Shown: positions 16,171 through 24,457 of the stretch, in pieces
Numbering within the stretch: position 1 is the stretch's first letter
How the letters are laid out: the number at the start of each line of letters is the position of its first letter
From: JBBRYW01 sp038253945
Lineage (GTDB): Bacteria; Actinomycetota; Thermoleophilia; Gaiellales; Gaiellaceae
NCBI GenBank assembly: GCA_038253945.1
Contig: JBBSGR010000005.1
Location: 62,001 to 126,000, forward strand
Length of the DNA stretch: 64,000 bases
Reading direction: 5' to 3'
Translations under genes and position numbers: made by a program
The notes under the pieces: generated by a model
What the model was told of the DNA's origin: nothing
The model's input: the letters and a program-made list of their open reading frames with translations, nothing else
The model's database searches: none

Positions 16171-17742
16171 TTACTGCCCTCTGCTCTTCGGGTCGACGCC
16201 GGCGAACGTGAGGAAGTCGGTCATCCGAAAGCCGGCACCGCCGGGCAAGGTCGGCTGCCAGCCAGGCTGGACCGAGAGGTACGAAGTCGGGTCGGTCTGG
16301 AGTAGGCCGATCAGGACCTCGGCGACGAGACGGCCGCCCATCGGCCCCAGCCTGAGACCGTCCTCCATGATCTCGGCCTCCTTGAGCACGTAGAGGAAGA
16401 GCGGCGTCGAGCGCTCGAGCCCGACCCCGAAGTCGGCGTACTCGCCGAGGTCGGAGGGGCTCAGGGCCGGAACGCCCATCGCTCCTGCGATCTGCTGACC
16501 CGAGGGCAGCTGCCAGGTCAGGTGCCGGAGCAGCGTTCGCTGCGGCAAGGACCTCGGCGCCGTGTCATCGTCGTGCGTGGCGATCGCGCTGCGCGGCAAG
16601 TCGAGGAGTGGCGTTGACAGCTTGCTGTCGATCCGCTTGTTGTGCTTCACCTGCCCGTCGCCGAAGTCGAAGAAGGTCTGCCAGCCGATGAAGCGTCGCG
16701 GTGCTCTGACGCCACCGCGCAGGTCGTCGGGGTCAGCCTTGCCCAGCTGGGAAGGGTCGAAGACGAGTGCGAAGAACGGCTTACCCTTGTCCCCGGCCAG
16801 GTTGGCGCGGTAGGAGGGGCGCACCATGGAATGGCCGAAACGGTAGGCGGCGCCCTGGAACTCGACTGGAATCGTGGCCTCGCCCGCAGCCGGCAGGTAG
16901 AAGCGGCGCCCGCGCGAGAGGATGTCGTCGACGACGCCTTGGCCGACGATGAGGGGCAGGTACTCGTGCAGGACGAGCCACTGGTAGTGCCAGGTGGTGA
17001 GCCGGCGGGCCCGGGTGAAGAGCTCCGGCACACCCATGCCCGGGGCGCGAACGAGGTCGACTGCGTTGTTGTGAAAGCGTAGGAAGGCGGCGTGCATGCC
17101 TGCGATGATCAGATGCTCGTCGTTTCTGGGGTCACCGATGATGGCGTCGCCGTCGGCCCTTCTCGGGATGTCTTCGAAGAGGCCGCCGCTCTCGATTCTC
17201 AGCTTCGCCCGATCGGCCCCGTCGTACAGCTGGAAGCCGGCGACCGGGCCGGCGCCATAGAGGGAGTCGAGATCGAGCGAGGGCGTGCGGCCGTTCGTCG
17301 CCTCCTCCGGCGCCAGCGGCTTGCCCAGCGGCGAGGCGATGTCGAAGGTGATGTCGTGGTCGATGAACTGGCCCATGAAGGTCGTTCCCGCCGTGTGCGT
17401 CGGGTTGTCCGGATTGTTGGCGCTCAGGGAGGGATCGGTGATCAGGAGGATCGGTCCCTTGTCGAGCGGATCGCGTGCGTCGAGCAGCCCGCCCGGCTTG
17501 GCCAGCTCGAGGAACGCGGCCTCGAGCTTCGCGCTCGGATCGGCGAACGCCGGCAGCCGGAACATGCGGCTGAACCGGTCGGACCGGATGATCCCATCGG
17601 CGCCGCCGCGGCCGCGGTCGGCCTTGGCCGTCGCGACGTCCATCACATTGCCGGTTCCGACCGCGACCGCGCCTACGCCCACGCGGCCGAGGAAGCTGCG
17701 CCGGCTGAGACCGGTCTTGGTCTTCTCGCCATGATCTGTCAT
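16171..17742 (-). CDS. Tat-exported animal-type heme peroxidase
   Basis: 523 residues. A twin-arginine leader 'SRRSFLGRVGVGAVAVG' occupies residues 13-29. The mature enzyme carries the animal heme peroxidase signatures: distal His129 in 'MGQFIDHDITFD', 'GDPRNDEH' near 204-211, 'AAFLRFHNNAVD', and the proximal heme-ligand region 'YRFGHSMVRPSYR' with H304. Family members oxidise halides, phenols or other small molecules with H2O2. Export folded with heme fits the Tat pathway. It is followed on the same strand by nothing obvious; a DUF4242 gene and regulators lie upstream. Confidence 0.9.
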   Translation of the reverse strand: MTDHGEKTKTGLSRRSFLGRVGVGAVAVGTGNVMDVATAKADRGRGGADGIIRSDRFSRMFRLPAFADPSAKLEAAFLELAKPGGLLDARDPLDKGPILLITDPSLSANNPDNPTHTAGTTFMGQFIDHDITFDIASPLGKPLAPEEATNGRTPSLDLDSLYGAGPVAGFQLYDGADRAKLRIESGGLFEDIPRRADGDAIIGDPRNDEHLIIAGMHAAFLRFHNNAVDLVRAPGMGVPELFTRARRLTTWHYQWLVLHEYLPLIVGQGVVDDILSRGRRFYLPAAGEATIPVEFQGAAYRFGHSMVRPSYRANLAGDKGKPFFALVFDPSQLGKADPDDLRGGVRAPRRFIGWQTFFDFGDGQVKHNKRIDSKLSTPLLDLPRSAIATHDDDTAPRSLPQRTLLRHLTWQLPSGQQIAGAMGVPALSPSDLGEYADFGVGLERSTPLFLYVLKEAEIMEDGLRLGPMGGRLVAEVLIGLLQTDPTSYLSVQPGWQPTLPGGAGFRMTDFLTFAGVDPKSRGQ

Positions 17743-17762
17743 GTCGCTCCTTTGGTTTCGGG

Positions 17763-17909
17763 TCAGACGAAGGGCGTCGCGGAGGCAGATGTGCGTGCGA
17801 CCTCTCGAACCACGCTCATCACGACGTTTAGAGCTTCAGGGCAGTAGGACACTGGACGGCGGCTGGGGCTCGAATCTTCCGACGAGGTTGGGCCAGACAC
17901 GTCAGTCAT
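17763..17909 (-). CDS. Possible small coupled protein (48 aa)
   Basis: ATG at 17909 overlaps the DUF4242 stop codon by 4 nt (ATGA), the coupling used repeatedly in this window. The product is Ser/Thr-rich at the N terminus with a helical 'CPEALNVVMSVVREVARTS' tail. No homologue was recognised. The overlap is the main reason to list it; it may be chance. Confidence 0.3.
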   Translation of the reverse strand: MTDVSGPTSSEDSSPSRRPVSYCPEALNVVMSVVREVARTSASATPFV

Positions 17910-18184
17910 TGCGTCGGACTCCTCCCTGTTTCGGCGACCGCCTCGGCGACGCGCTCGAAGGGCAGCGCCGCGCGTCGGGCGGCTGTGCGTACCGCTTCGA
18001 CGTTGGCGGCCTCGTAGTGCACGAAGCAGGTCTCGTCGCCGGGGACGTAGATCGCGCGTAGGAAGCGCACCGGTGTTCCCTCGCGCGTCAGCTGCTCGGC
18101 AGCGAGGCGGGCGCGCACGGCGCCGCGCCCGACCGCGGCGGCATCCGTTCGGGAGAGGTAGAGCTCGAGCAGGAAGCCGGCCAC
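17906..18184 (-). CDS. DUF4242 family small protein
   Basis: 92 residues with the family layout: 'FLLELYLSRTDAAAV' strand, helix with 'AAEQLTREGTPVRFLRAIYV', then 'PGDETCFVHYEAANVEAVRT' and 'ALPFERVAEAV'. DUF4242 proteins are ferredoxin-fold dimers; a Streptomyces member binds nickel. The conserved D-E-T-C-F segment is present. Role here unknown. It is divergent from the large LuxR-type regulator gene, with a palindrome between them. Confidence 0.75.
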   Translation of the reverse strand: MAGFLLELYLSRTDAAAVGRGAVRARLAAEQLTREGTPVRFLRAIYVPGDETCFVHYEAANVEAVRTAARRAALPFERVAEAVAETGRSPTQ

Positions 18185-18230
18185 GGGAGCGACGATACGT
18201 CTGGCGAAGCCGCAGCGAAATGACGGAAAC

Positions 18231-18245
18231 CCTCAAACTTTGAGG
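18231..18245. promoter_or_regulatory. Perfect operator-like palindrome between divergent genes
   Basis: CCTCAAA-C-TTTGAGG, 7-bp arms around one base, is an AT-rich island in GC-rich DNA, midway between the DUF4242 start (18184) and the LAL regulator promoter (18292). Its form suits a dimeric regulator; the regulator is unknown. Confidence 0.45.
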
Positions 18246-18291
18246 ATGACGACGCCAGCCGGAAGGAGCCACTCCGCGGCCCGGGCGCCGT

Positions 18292-18320
18292 TTGCCGATC
18301 GCTCGTGACTGTGGTATCCA
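18292..18320 (+). promoter_or_regulatory. Candidate sigma70-type promoter of the LAL regulator
   Basis: TTGCCG at 18292-18297, 17-nt spacer, TATCCA at 18315-18320, followed 33 nt later by the GTG start. Spacing is canonical. Confidence 0.45.
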
Positions 18321-18336
18321 GAAGCCACATTCGGGC

Positions 18337-18351
18337 GACTCCAGGGGAGTC
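18337..18351 (+). promoter_or_regulatory. Shine-Dalgarno-masking hairpin before the LAL start
   Basis: GACTCC-AGG-GGAGTC is a perfect 6-bp inverted repeat whose 3' arm and loop contain the AGGGGAG ribosome-binding site of the GTG at 18354. Folding would hide the site, so translation may be gated. Confidence 0.45.
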
Positions 18352-18353
18352 GC

Positions 18354-21113
18354 GTGGAGCGGGACAGGCGAGAGCCGGGTGCGCTGATCGTCGGCCGTGA
18401 GCGGGAGCTTGCGGCGCTGTACGGGTTCCTGGAGCCCGGCCGCTCGCAGCGGGCGTTCGTCCTCGAGGGCGGGCCGGGGATCGGCAAGACGACGCTCTGG
18501 GAGGCCGGGGTCGACGCTGCGCGGGCGCGGCGGCTGCGGGTGCTGTCGGCGCGGTCGAGCGGTGCCGAGGCGCAGCGCTCGTTCGCAGCGCTGATCGATC
18601 TGCTCGACGGCGTCGCTACGGAGGAGCTGGCTGGCCTGCCGGCTCCTCAGCTGCTCGCGTTGCAGGTGGCGCTGCTGCGGGCCGAGCCGGCGGAGGTACC
18701 CGCGGAGCCGCACGCGATCGCGGTCGGCTTCCTGAACGCTCTGCGGGCGCTGGCGGCCGACACGCCGCTGCTGGTCTGTGTCGACGACGTCCAGTGGCTC
18801 GATCCTCCATCGGCGGAGGCGTTGGCGTTCGCCGCGCCGCGGCTGGAAGGCGCCGAGGTCGGGTTTCTGCTCGCCCGGCGTCCGGGCACAAGGTCCGCGC
18901 TCGAGCGGACGCTCGAACGACAGGGGCTGGAGCGGCTCGAGGTCGGCCCGCTCAGCCTCGGTGCCACGAGCCGCCTTCTGTCCGAGCGGCTGGGTCTGAG
19001 CCTGCGCCGACAACTCTTGCGGCGGATCGTCGACACCACGCTGGGCAATCCGTTGTTCGCGCTCGAGATCGGCCGCACCCTCTCCGAGCGCGGGCTGTCG
19101 GGGATGGGCGAGGAGATCCCCGTGCCGGACGCAGTCGAAGAGCTGTTGGGCACGCGCGTGGCTCGGCTCGCCCGCCCGGTACGGAGACTGCTGTTGGCGC
19201 TCGCTCTGAGCGGCGATCTACGCGTCTCCCAGCTGGCGGCGGTCGCCGACCGCGCCGCCTTCGACGACGCTGTCGATGCCGGGCTGCTGCTGGTCGACGG
19301 CGACCGAGTGCGCGCGTCGCACCCGCTGCTGGCCGCGGCAGCGAGAAACCGCTCGCGCGCAGGCGAGCGGCGCGAGCTGCACCTCGCCCTCGCAGCGACG
19401 GTCGCCGACGAGCAGCTGCGCGCCCTGCACCTCGCGCTGGCGACGGAGCTTCCGGATGCCGAGCTCGCGGCCACGGTCGCCGCCGCGGCTGGCGCGGCTT
19501 CGGTGCGGGCCGCCGTCAGGCAAGCCGTGCAGTTGGCCGAGCACGCGCTGCGCCTGACGCCCCCGGAGCTGCCCGAGCGCAGCGACAGGCTGCTCGCGCT
19601 CGCCTCGTACCTGCTGGTGGCGGGCGAGCGGCAGCGGGTGACGGATCTGCTCGGCCCGGAGCTGGACGTGTTGCCTGCGGGGGTGGCGCGTGGCCGCGCT
19701 TACCTGCTCCTCGCCGAGGGTGGCGCGATCAGGAGCAACAAGGACATCCGGAGATACTTCGAACGGGCGCTGGCCGAGAGCGAGGGCGACCCGGAGTTGC
19801 GTGCGTCAGTGCTCGCGGAAATCTCGGAGAACGACGCCGTCGTCCGGGTCAAGCGGATCCACGAGGCGGAGGCGGGGGCTCTGGAGGCGCTTTCAGCGTC
19901 GCATCTTTCAGGGACTGCCGCGGAGCGGCTCGCGCTGTTTGCGCTGGGCTGGGCGCGCAGCCTGCGTGGACGTCCCATCGACGACGCCTGCGACCGCTTC
20001 GACGCCGCATCGAGCGCCACTACGTACATCGCCGGATCGCCGGAGCGGGTCGCCGGGCAGCGGCTCGTCTGGCGCGGCGAGCTGAAGCAGGCGCGGGCCG
20101 TTCTGACGCCGTTGCTGTCGGCCGCCGACGAGCGAGGCGAGCCGTCCTCGTACGCCCTGCTGCGCCTCCACGTGTGCGAGCTCGAGCTGCGCGCGGGCAA
20201 CTGCGAGGCGGCGTCGCGCCTCCTCGACGAGTGGGTCGAGTCGTCCGACCGGGAACTCCTGAATTGGCCGATGTACGAGCGCTGTCGGGCGCTGCTTTGC
20301 GCCGGCCGCGGTCTTGCCGCTGAGGCGGAGCGTTGGGCGACGGAAGCGATCTCGCGCGCCGAGGCGACCGGCGTTCGCTGGGACTTGCTCGAGGCCCTAC
20401 GCGCGCGGGGGATCGCGGCGCTGCTCGCACACCAGCCGGCCCAAGCGGTCGAGAGCCTGCGCACGGTCTGGGAGCACACCGAGCGCGAAGGCGTGGACGA
20501 GCCGGGCGTGTTTCCAGTTGCGCCGGATCTGGTCGAGGCGCTGGTCGGGCTGGGAGAGCGAGACGAGGCGCTGGCGGTCACGCGTCGCCTGGGGGAGCTG
20601 GCCGCAGCCCAGCAGCATCCCTGGGGGCTCGCGACGGCGAAGCGCTGCGGCGCGCTCGTGCAGCTCGCCTCCGAGCGCTACGACGACGACGCAGCGACGG
20701 CGTTGGCGCAGGCGGCCGCCGACTACGGTGCGCTCGGCCTGCGCCTCGACGCTGCCAGATCGCTGCTCAGCCTCGGCCGGGCGCAGCGGCGGTCAAAGAA
20801 GTGGGCCGCGGCGCGGCGCTCGCTGGAGCAGTCCGCGGCCGCGTTCGACCAGATCGGCTCGTTCGGGTGGGCCGAGCAGGCGCGCTCGGAGCTCGCGCGC
20901 GTCGGTGCCCGCCGCGCGCCCCCAGCCGGCGCGCTGACGCCGGCCGAGTCGCGCGTGGTCGAGCAGGCGGCGGCCGGGCTCTCGAACAAGCAGATCGCTC
21001 AGTCCCTGTACGTCAGCGTGCACACGATCGAGGTCCATCTCTCGCACGCCTACGCCAAGCTCGGCGTCCGCTCCCGCGCGCAGCTCGCGGGGCGCCTTTC
21101 CGGACTCCGGTGA
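18354..21113 (+). CDS. Large ATP-binding LuxR-family (LAL) transcriptional regulator
   Basis: 919 residues. The N-terminal AAA/STAND ATPase has Walker A 'GGPGIGKTT' (39-47) and Walker B 'LLVCVDDVQWLD' (near 137). A long helical-repeat middle of roughly 500 residues (TPR-like, many Ala/Leu/Arg helices) follows. The C terminus is a LuxR helix-turn-helix: 'LTPAESRVVEQAAAGLSNKQ', 'IAQSLYVSVHTIEVHLSHAY' and 'KLGVRSRAQLA'. LAL proteins (MalT relatives) are signal-dependent activators. Gene neighbours (DUF4242 and heme peroxidase divergent) are plausible targets, but that is inference. A masked ribosome-binding site precedes it. Confidence 0.92.
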   Translation: MERDRREPGALIVGRERELAALYGFLEPGRSQRAFVLEGGPGIGKTTLWEAGVDAARARRLRVLSARSSGAEAQRSFAALIDLLDGVATEELAGLPAPQLLALQVALLRAEPAEVPAEPHAIAVGFLNALRALAADTPLLVCVDDVQWLDPPSAEALAFAAPRLEGAEVGFLLARRPGTRSALERTLERQGLERLEVGPLSLGATSRLLSERLGLSLRRQLLRRIVDTTLGNPLFALEIGRTLSERGLSGMGEEIPVPDAVEELLGTRVARLARPVRRLLLALALSGDLRVSQLAAVADRAAFDDAVDAGLLLVDGDRVRASHPLLAAAARNRSRAGERRELHLALAATVADEQLRALHLALATELPDAELAATVAAAAGAASVRAAVRQAVQLAEHALRLTPPELPERSDRLLALASYLLVAGERQRVTDLLGPELDVLPAGVARGRAYLLLAEGGAIRSNKDIRRYFERALAESEGDPELRASVLAEISENDAVVRVKRIHEAEAGALEALSASHLSGTAAERLALFALGWARSLRGRPIDDACDRFDAASSATTYIAGSPERVAGQRLVWRGELKQARAVLTPLLSAADERGEPSSYALLRLHVCELELRAGNCEAASRLLDEWVESSDRELLNWPMYERCRALLCAGRGLAAEAERWATEAISRAEATGVRWDLLEALRARGIAALLAHQPAQAVESLRTVWEHTEREGVDEPGVFPVAPDLVEALVGLGERDEALAVTRRLGELAAAQQHPWGLATAKRCGALVQLASERYDDDAATALAQAAADYGALGLRLDAARSLLSLGRAQRRSKKWAAARRSLEQSAAAFDQIGSFGWAEQARSELARVGARRAPPAGALTPAESRVVEQAAAGLSNKQIAQSLYVSVHTIEVHLSHAYAKLGVRSRAQLAGRLSGLR

Positions 21114-21135
21114 CCCAGCTCATCACACGGCGCTC

Positions 21136-21714
21136 TCACGGGTTGCAGGCAGCCGGCGCCGGCTGGTCGATCCGGGCATCAGTCCCCGCAGGATTGATGT
21201 AGGTCTGCACCGCCTCGGCCGGCTTCGATCCCTCGTTGCGGACGAAGGCGGCCTGGTCGGACGCGAGCTCGATGAAGGTCTGCCCGGCGGCGTAGGTCGC
21301 CTTGGTGCAGTCCGACTCGTACCTGGTCAACTCGCCTGAGGTCACGATCACGATGACGACGCCGGGATGGCTGTGCCAGCCCGAGAAACCCCCCGGCTGA
21401 AAGGTCAGCTTCTGCTGAATCACGTCGCAAGGTGTTGTGGCGCTGCACGCGACGATCGAGCTGTCGATCGTGCGCTTGACGCGCTTGATGCGGGTCACGA
21501 ACTTGCCGCTCTTCGTCTTCGTCTTGACCTTCTGGCTGACCGTGGCGACCTTCGGGACCGAGTACTTGAACGGCCCTGCCGTCTTGCCGGCGCCGAGCAG
21601 AGCCCCGGCCGCGCCGCCCGGATTCGTTGCGAGCGCGCCGCCCACGAGCGTCACGCCTGTGATCAGGATCGCGGCTGCAACCGCGGCGAGGCACATCACT
21701 TTCTTGTTCTTCAT
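21136..21714 (-). CDS. Exported cupin-domain protein
   Basis: 192 residues from the ATG at 21714. An N-terminal hydrophobic segment ('CLAAVAAAILITGVTLVGGA') acts as signal or anchor. A single cupin barrel follows, with 'GGFSGWHSHPGVVIVIVTSG' supplying the metal-ligand histidines and 'GQTFIELASDQAAFVRNEG' the second motif. Cys pairs (around 'VACSATTPCD' and the 'SDCTKA' region) may form disulfides outside the cell. Enzymatic or sugar-binding role unknown. It is divergent from the TetR gene, whose product probably controls it. It converges on the LAL gene. Confidence 0.75.
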   Translation of the reverse strand: MKNKKVMCLAAVAAAILITGVTLVGGALATNPGGAAGALLGAGKTAGPFKYSVPKVATVSQKVKTKTKSGKFVTRIKRVKRTIDSSIVACSATTPCDVIQQKLTFQPGGFSGWHSHPGVVIVIVTSGELTRYESDCTKATYAAGQTFIELASDQAAFVRNEGSKPAEAVQTYINPAGTDARIDQPAPAACNP

Positions 21715-21763
21715 GGCTCGTCCACTCCCTTCCATACGTCATCTGAGTGCCTTAATGTCACTT

Positions 21764-21774
21764 TTGTGCCACAA
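21764..21774. promoter_or_regulatory. Candidate TetR operator TTGTG-C-CACAA
   Basis: A perfect 5-bp-arm palindrome within an AT-richer stretch, between the divergent cupin (21714) and TetR (21801) genes. A TGTATA-like -10 follows at 21784-21789, so bound repressor would overlap the TetR gene's own promoter. Confidence 0.4.
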
Positions 21775-21800
21775 CGACACGAATGTATATCGTCTTGAGC

Positions 21801-22406
21801 GTGGCAAGTCAAGGGGGACGTGAGCGACAGAAGCGCCGGACGCGACGTGCCATCCTGGCCGCCGCCGCGGAGCTCGTCCGCACAGGTCGCGAGCCCACGA
21901 TCGACGAGGTCGCCGACGCGGCTGACGTCTCGCGACGAACCGCGTACCGCTATTTCCCCACGCACGAGCAGCTTCTGACCGAAGCGACACTCGAAGCTGT
22001 CCGTCCCGAGGTCGAGCAGGCCCTGGCGAGAGTTCAGTGGCAGGATGACGCCGAGGCGCGACTCGACCAGCTCGTGCAGACCGTTCAACGGCTGACGCTC
22101 GAGCAGGAACGGCTGCTCCGCTCGATGATCCGGCTCACTGTCGAGCGGCGCAGCGAGAAGGGCTGGGTGCGCGGGCAGCGGCGGGTCGAGTGGATCGAGG
22201 CGGCGATCGAGCCGCTTGGCGCTCGGCTCAGCCCGGACGATTTCGAGCGACTGGTCTCCGCGCTCTCGCTCTGTCTCGGCATCGAGACCGTGCTTGTCCT
22301 GCGCGACGTGCGCGGACTGAGCGCGCGGAAGGCTACGGAGGTTGCCCGCTGGGCAGCGTCCGCGCTGTTGCAGGCCAGCCTACGAGGCGCGAGCCGGCCC
22401 GAGTAG
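21801..22406 (+). CDS. TetR-family transcriptional regulator
   Basis: 201 residues from the GTG at 21801; an ATG six codons upstream (21783) lies before the -10-like TGTATA, so it is less likely. The N-terminal helix-turn-helix is 'TIDEVADAADVSRRTAYRYF', preceded by the helix 'RRAILAAAAELVRTG'. The C-terminal ligand domain is generic. The divergent cupin gene and the palindrome between them suggest local control plus autoregulation. Ligand unknown. It ends at a strong hairpin shared with the convergent gene. Confidence 0.88.
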   Translation: MASQGGRERQKRRTRRAILAAAAELVRTGREPTIDEVADAADVSRRTAYRYFPTHEQLLTEATLEAVRPEVEQALARVQWQDDAEARLDQLVQTVQRLTLEQERLLRSMIRLTVERRSEKGWVRGQRRVEWIEAAIEPLGARLSPDDFERLVSALSLCLGIETVLVLRDVRGLSARKATEVARWAASALLQASLRGASRPE

Positions 22407-22420
22407 CGCTTGTCCTCCGT

Positions 22421-22861
22421 TCACGCTCGACGAGCCCGCGGTGCGCTCGCGGCGGGCTCGTCGGGTGCCCGGTGAGGACGTATAGCCACGAAACGCTCGA
22501 CGCTCGGAGAGACGAGAATTGCGGTCGCAGCCGCGGACAGGAGCGCGGCGAGAAGCGCCTTCGCGCCGAAGCCGAGACCTCCGTCAGGAAAGACCGCAAC
22601 GAGGGTGAAGATGGCCGCCCCGCCGGCGTCGAAGAGGAGCGAGATCCACCACGCGAGTCGCGAGCGCCGACGCAGGAAGAGCACGAGCAGGGCCGTCGTC
22701 GCGATCGCAGTCTCCGCGGACGCGCCGCCCCGGCCGTACGAAGGCTCCCCGGGCGCAAGCGCGGTCAGCGTCACGAGCGCCGCCTGCACGCCCGCATAGA
22801 TCCGCAGGAGCGCTCGCGGCTCCGGCGAGGCGAGAACGCGCGAGATGGAGCGGATTGCCAC
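22421..22861 (-). CDS. Small integral membrane protein
   Basis: 146 residues from the GTG at 22861, 8 nt after the guaA stop. Four hydrophobic segments are visible: 'IYAGVQAALVTLTALA', 'ATTALLVLFLRRRSRLAWWI', 'FDAGGAAIFTLVAVF' and 'ALLAALLSAAATAILVS'. No family recognised. Co-directional and nearly abutting guaA, so likely in the guaB-guaA transcript. Its last 15 codons fall in a stable hairpin. Confidence 0.55.
   Translation of the reverse strand: MAIRSISRVLASPEPRALLRIYAGVQAALVTLTALAPGEPSYGRGGASAETAIATTALLVLFLRRRSRLAWWISLLFDAGGAAIFTLVAVFPDGGLGFGAKALLAALLSAAATAILVSPSVERFVAIRPHRAPDEPAASAPRARRA
22428..22463. terminator. Bidirectional terminator-like hairpin
   Basis: CGACGAGCCCGC, 12-nt loop, GCGGGCTCGTCG: a perfect 12-bp stem between the convergent TetR and membrane-protein genes, inside the latter's 3' end. 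No T-tract, as is common in actinobacteria. Confidence 0.5.
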
Positions 22862-22869
22862 GAGCGGGC

Positions 22870-24419
22870 CTACTCCCACTCGATCGTCGCGGGCGGCTTC
22901 GACGAGATGTCGAGAGCGACCCGGTTGACCCCGGGTAGCTCGTTGATGATGCGGCCGGAGATGGCCTCGAGCACGTCGTAGGGCAGTCGAGCCCAGTCGG
23001 CGGTCATGGCGTCCTCGGAGGTGACCGCGCGGATCACGATCGGGTAGGCGTACGTGCGCTCGTCGCCCTGCACGCCCACCGAGCGGATCGCGGGCAGGAC
23101 GGCGAAGCTCTGCCAGAGCTCGCGGTAGAGCCCGGCGCGCCGGATCTCGTCCTGAAGGATCGCGTCCGCGTCCCGCAGGATCGCGAGCCGCTCCGGCGTC
23201 ACTTCGCCGATGATTCGGATCGCGAGGCCGGGCCCGGGGAACGGCTGGCGCCACACCATCCGCTCCGGCAGGCCGAGCTCCAGGCCGACGCGCCGCACCT
23301 CGTCCTTGAAGAGCAGTCGCAGCGGCTCGACGAGCTCCAGCCGCATCTCCGCCGGCAAGCCGCCGACATTGTGGTGGGACTTGATCGTGGCCGCGAGCCC
23401 GTCCTCCGAGCCGCCGGACTCGATCACGTCCGAGTACAGCGTCCCCTGCACCAAGAAGCGGATCGTCTGCTCCATCGACTCGGCGGCGCGTTCGGCCTCC
23501 CGCTCGAACACTCGAATGAACTCCTCGCCTATAACCCGCCGCTTCTCCTCCGGGTCCTCCACGCCTGTCAGTCTCGAGAGGAAGCGCTCCTTCGCGTCGA
23601 CGTGGACGAGCGGGACCTGAAAGTGCCCGCGAAACGTCTCGACGACCTGGGCTGCCTCGTCACTGCGCAGCAGGCCGTGATCGACGAAGACGCACGTCAG
23701 CTGATTCCCGACAGCACGGTGCACGAGCAGTGCGGCGACCGCCGAGTCGACACCGCCGGAAAGCCCGCAGAGGACGCGCTCGCCGCCGACCTGCGCCCGG
23801 ATCCGAGCGATCTGCTCCTCGATCACGGCCGCCGCGGTCCACGTCGAGGGCGCCTCAGCCACGCCGACCAGGAAGTTCTGCAGCACCTCGTTGCCGTACG
23901 CCGTATGGCTGACCTCGGGATGGAACTGCACCCCGTAGAGCCGTCGTGCCGGGTCCTCGAAGGCCGCAATCGGCGTCGACGGCGAGCCGGCGACGACACG
24001 TGCGCCGAGCGGCGCGGCGACGACCGAGTCGCGGTGGCTCATCCAGCAGGTTTGCTCGGCCGGAAGGCCGGCGAACAGCGCTCCCTCCTCAGTCTGCACT
24101 TCGGTACGGCCGAACTCGGACACGCCGGTGCGATCGACTCGGCCGCCCAGCTCCTTTGCCATCAGCTGCATGCCGTAGCAGATGCCGAGTAAGGGCACGC
24201 CGAGCTCGAAGAGCTCCGGATCGACTCCGGGAGCATCGTCGGAGTAGACCGAAGCGGGCCCGCCGCTCAACACGAGGGCGAGGGGATTCCGCGCCCGCAC
24301 TGCGTCGGCAGAGATCCGATGTCCGACGAGCTCCGAGAAGACGTGACACTCGCGCACCCTGCGAGCGATCAGCTGCGAGTACTGCCCGCCGAGATCGACG
24401 ACCAGAACCGGGCGGCCAT
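22870..24419 (-). CDS. guaA: GMP synthase (glutamine-hydrolysing), start region irregular
   Basis: Catalyses XMP + Gln + ATP to GMP. The class I glutaminase has 'GICYGMQLM' (nucleophile Cys) and 'QFHPEVSHT' (His). The ATP-pyrophosphatase loop is 'GLSGGVDSAVAA', and the dimerisation domain ends at 'KPPATIEWE'. The conserved opening 'VLVVDLGGQYSQLIARR' is encoded just before the first in-frame GTG (24357), but no ATG/GTG/TTG precedes it in that frame. An ATG at 24419 would give 'MARPVLVVDLGG' if one C were added near 24412-24416. So either a one-base deletion (mutation or sequence error) or a CTG start (24405) must be assumed. It follows guaB closely. Confidence 0.93.
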
Positions 24420-24457
24420 GCTCGTGAGCCTCTGGCTCGGAGGCACGAGTCTCGGCG

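Noticed and set aside
18794..20323. 509-codon frame inside the LAL regulator on the same strand
   Set aside because: Arg/Ala/Gly-rich out-of-frame reading of a gene with clear Walker and LuxR motifs.
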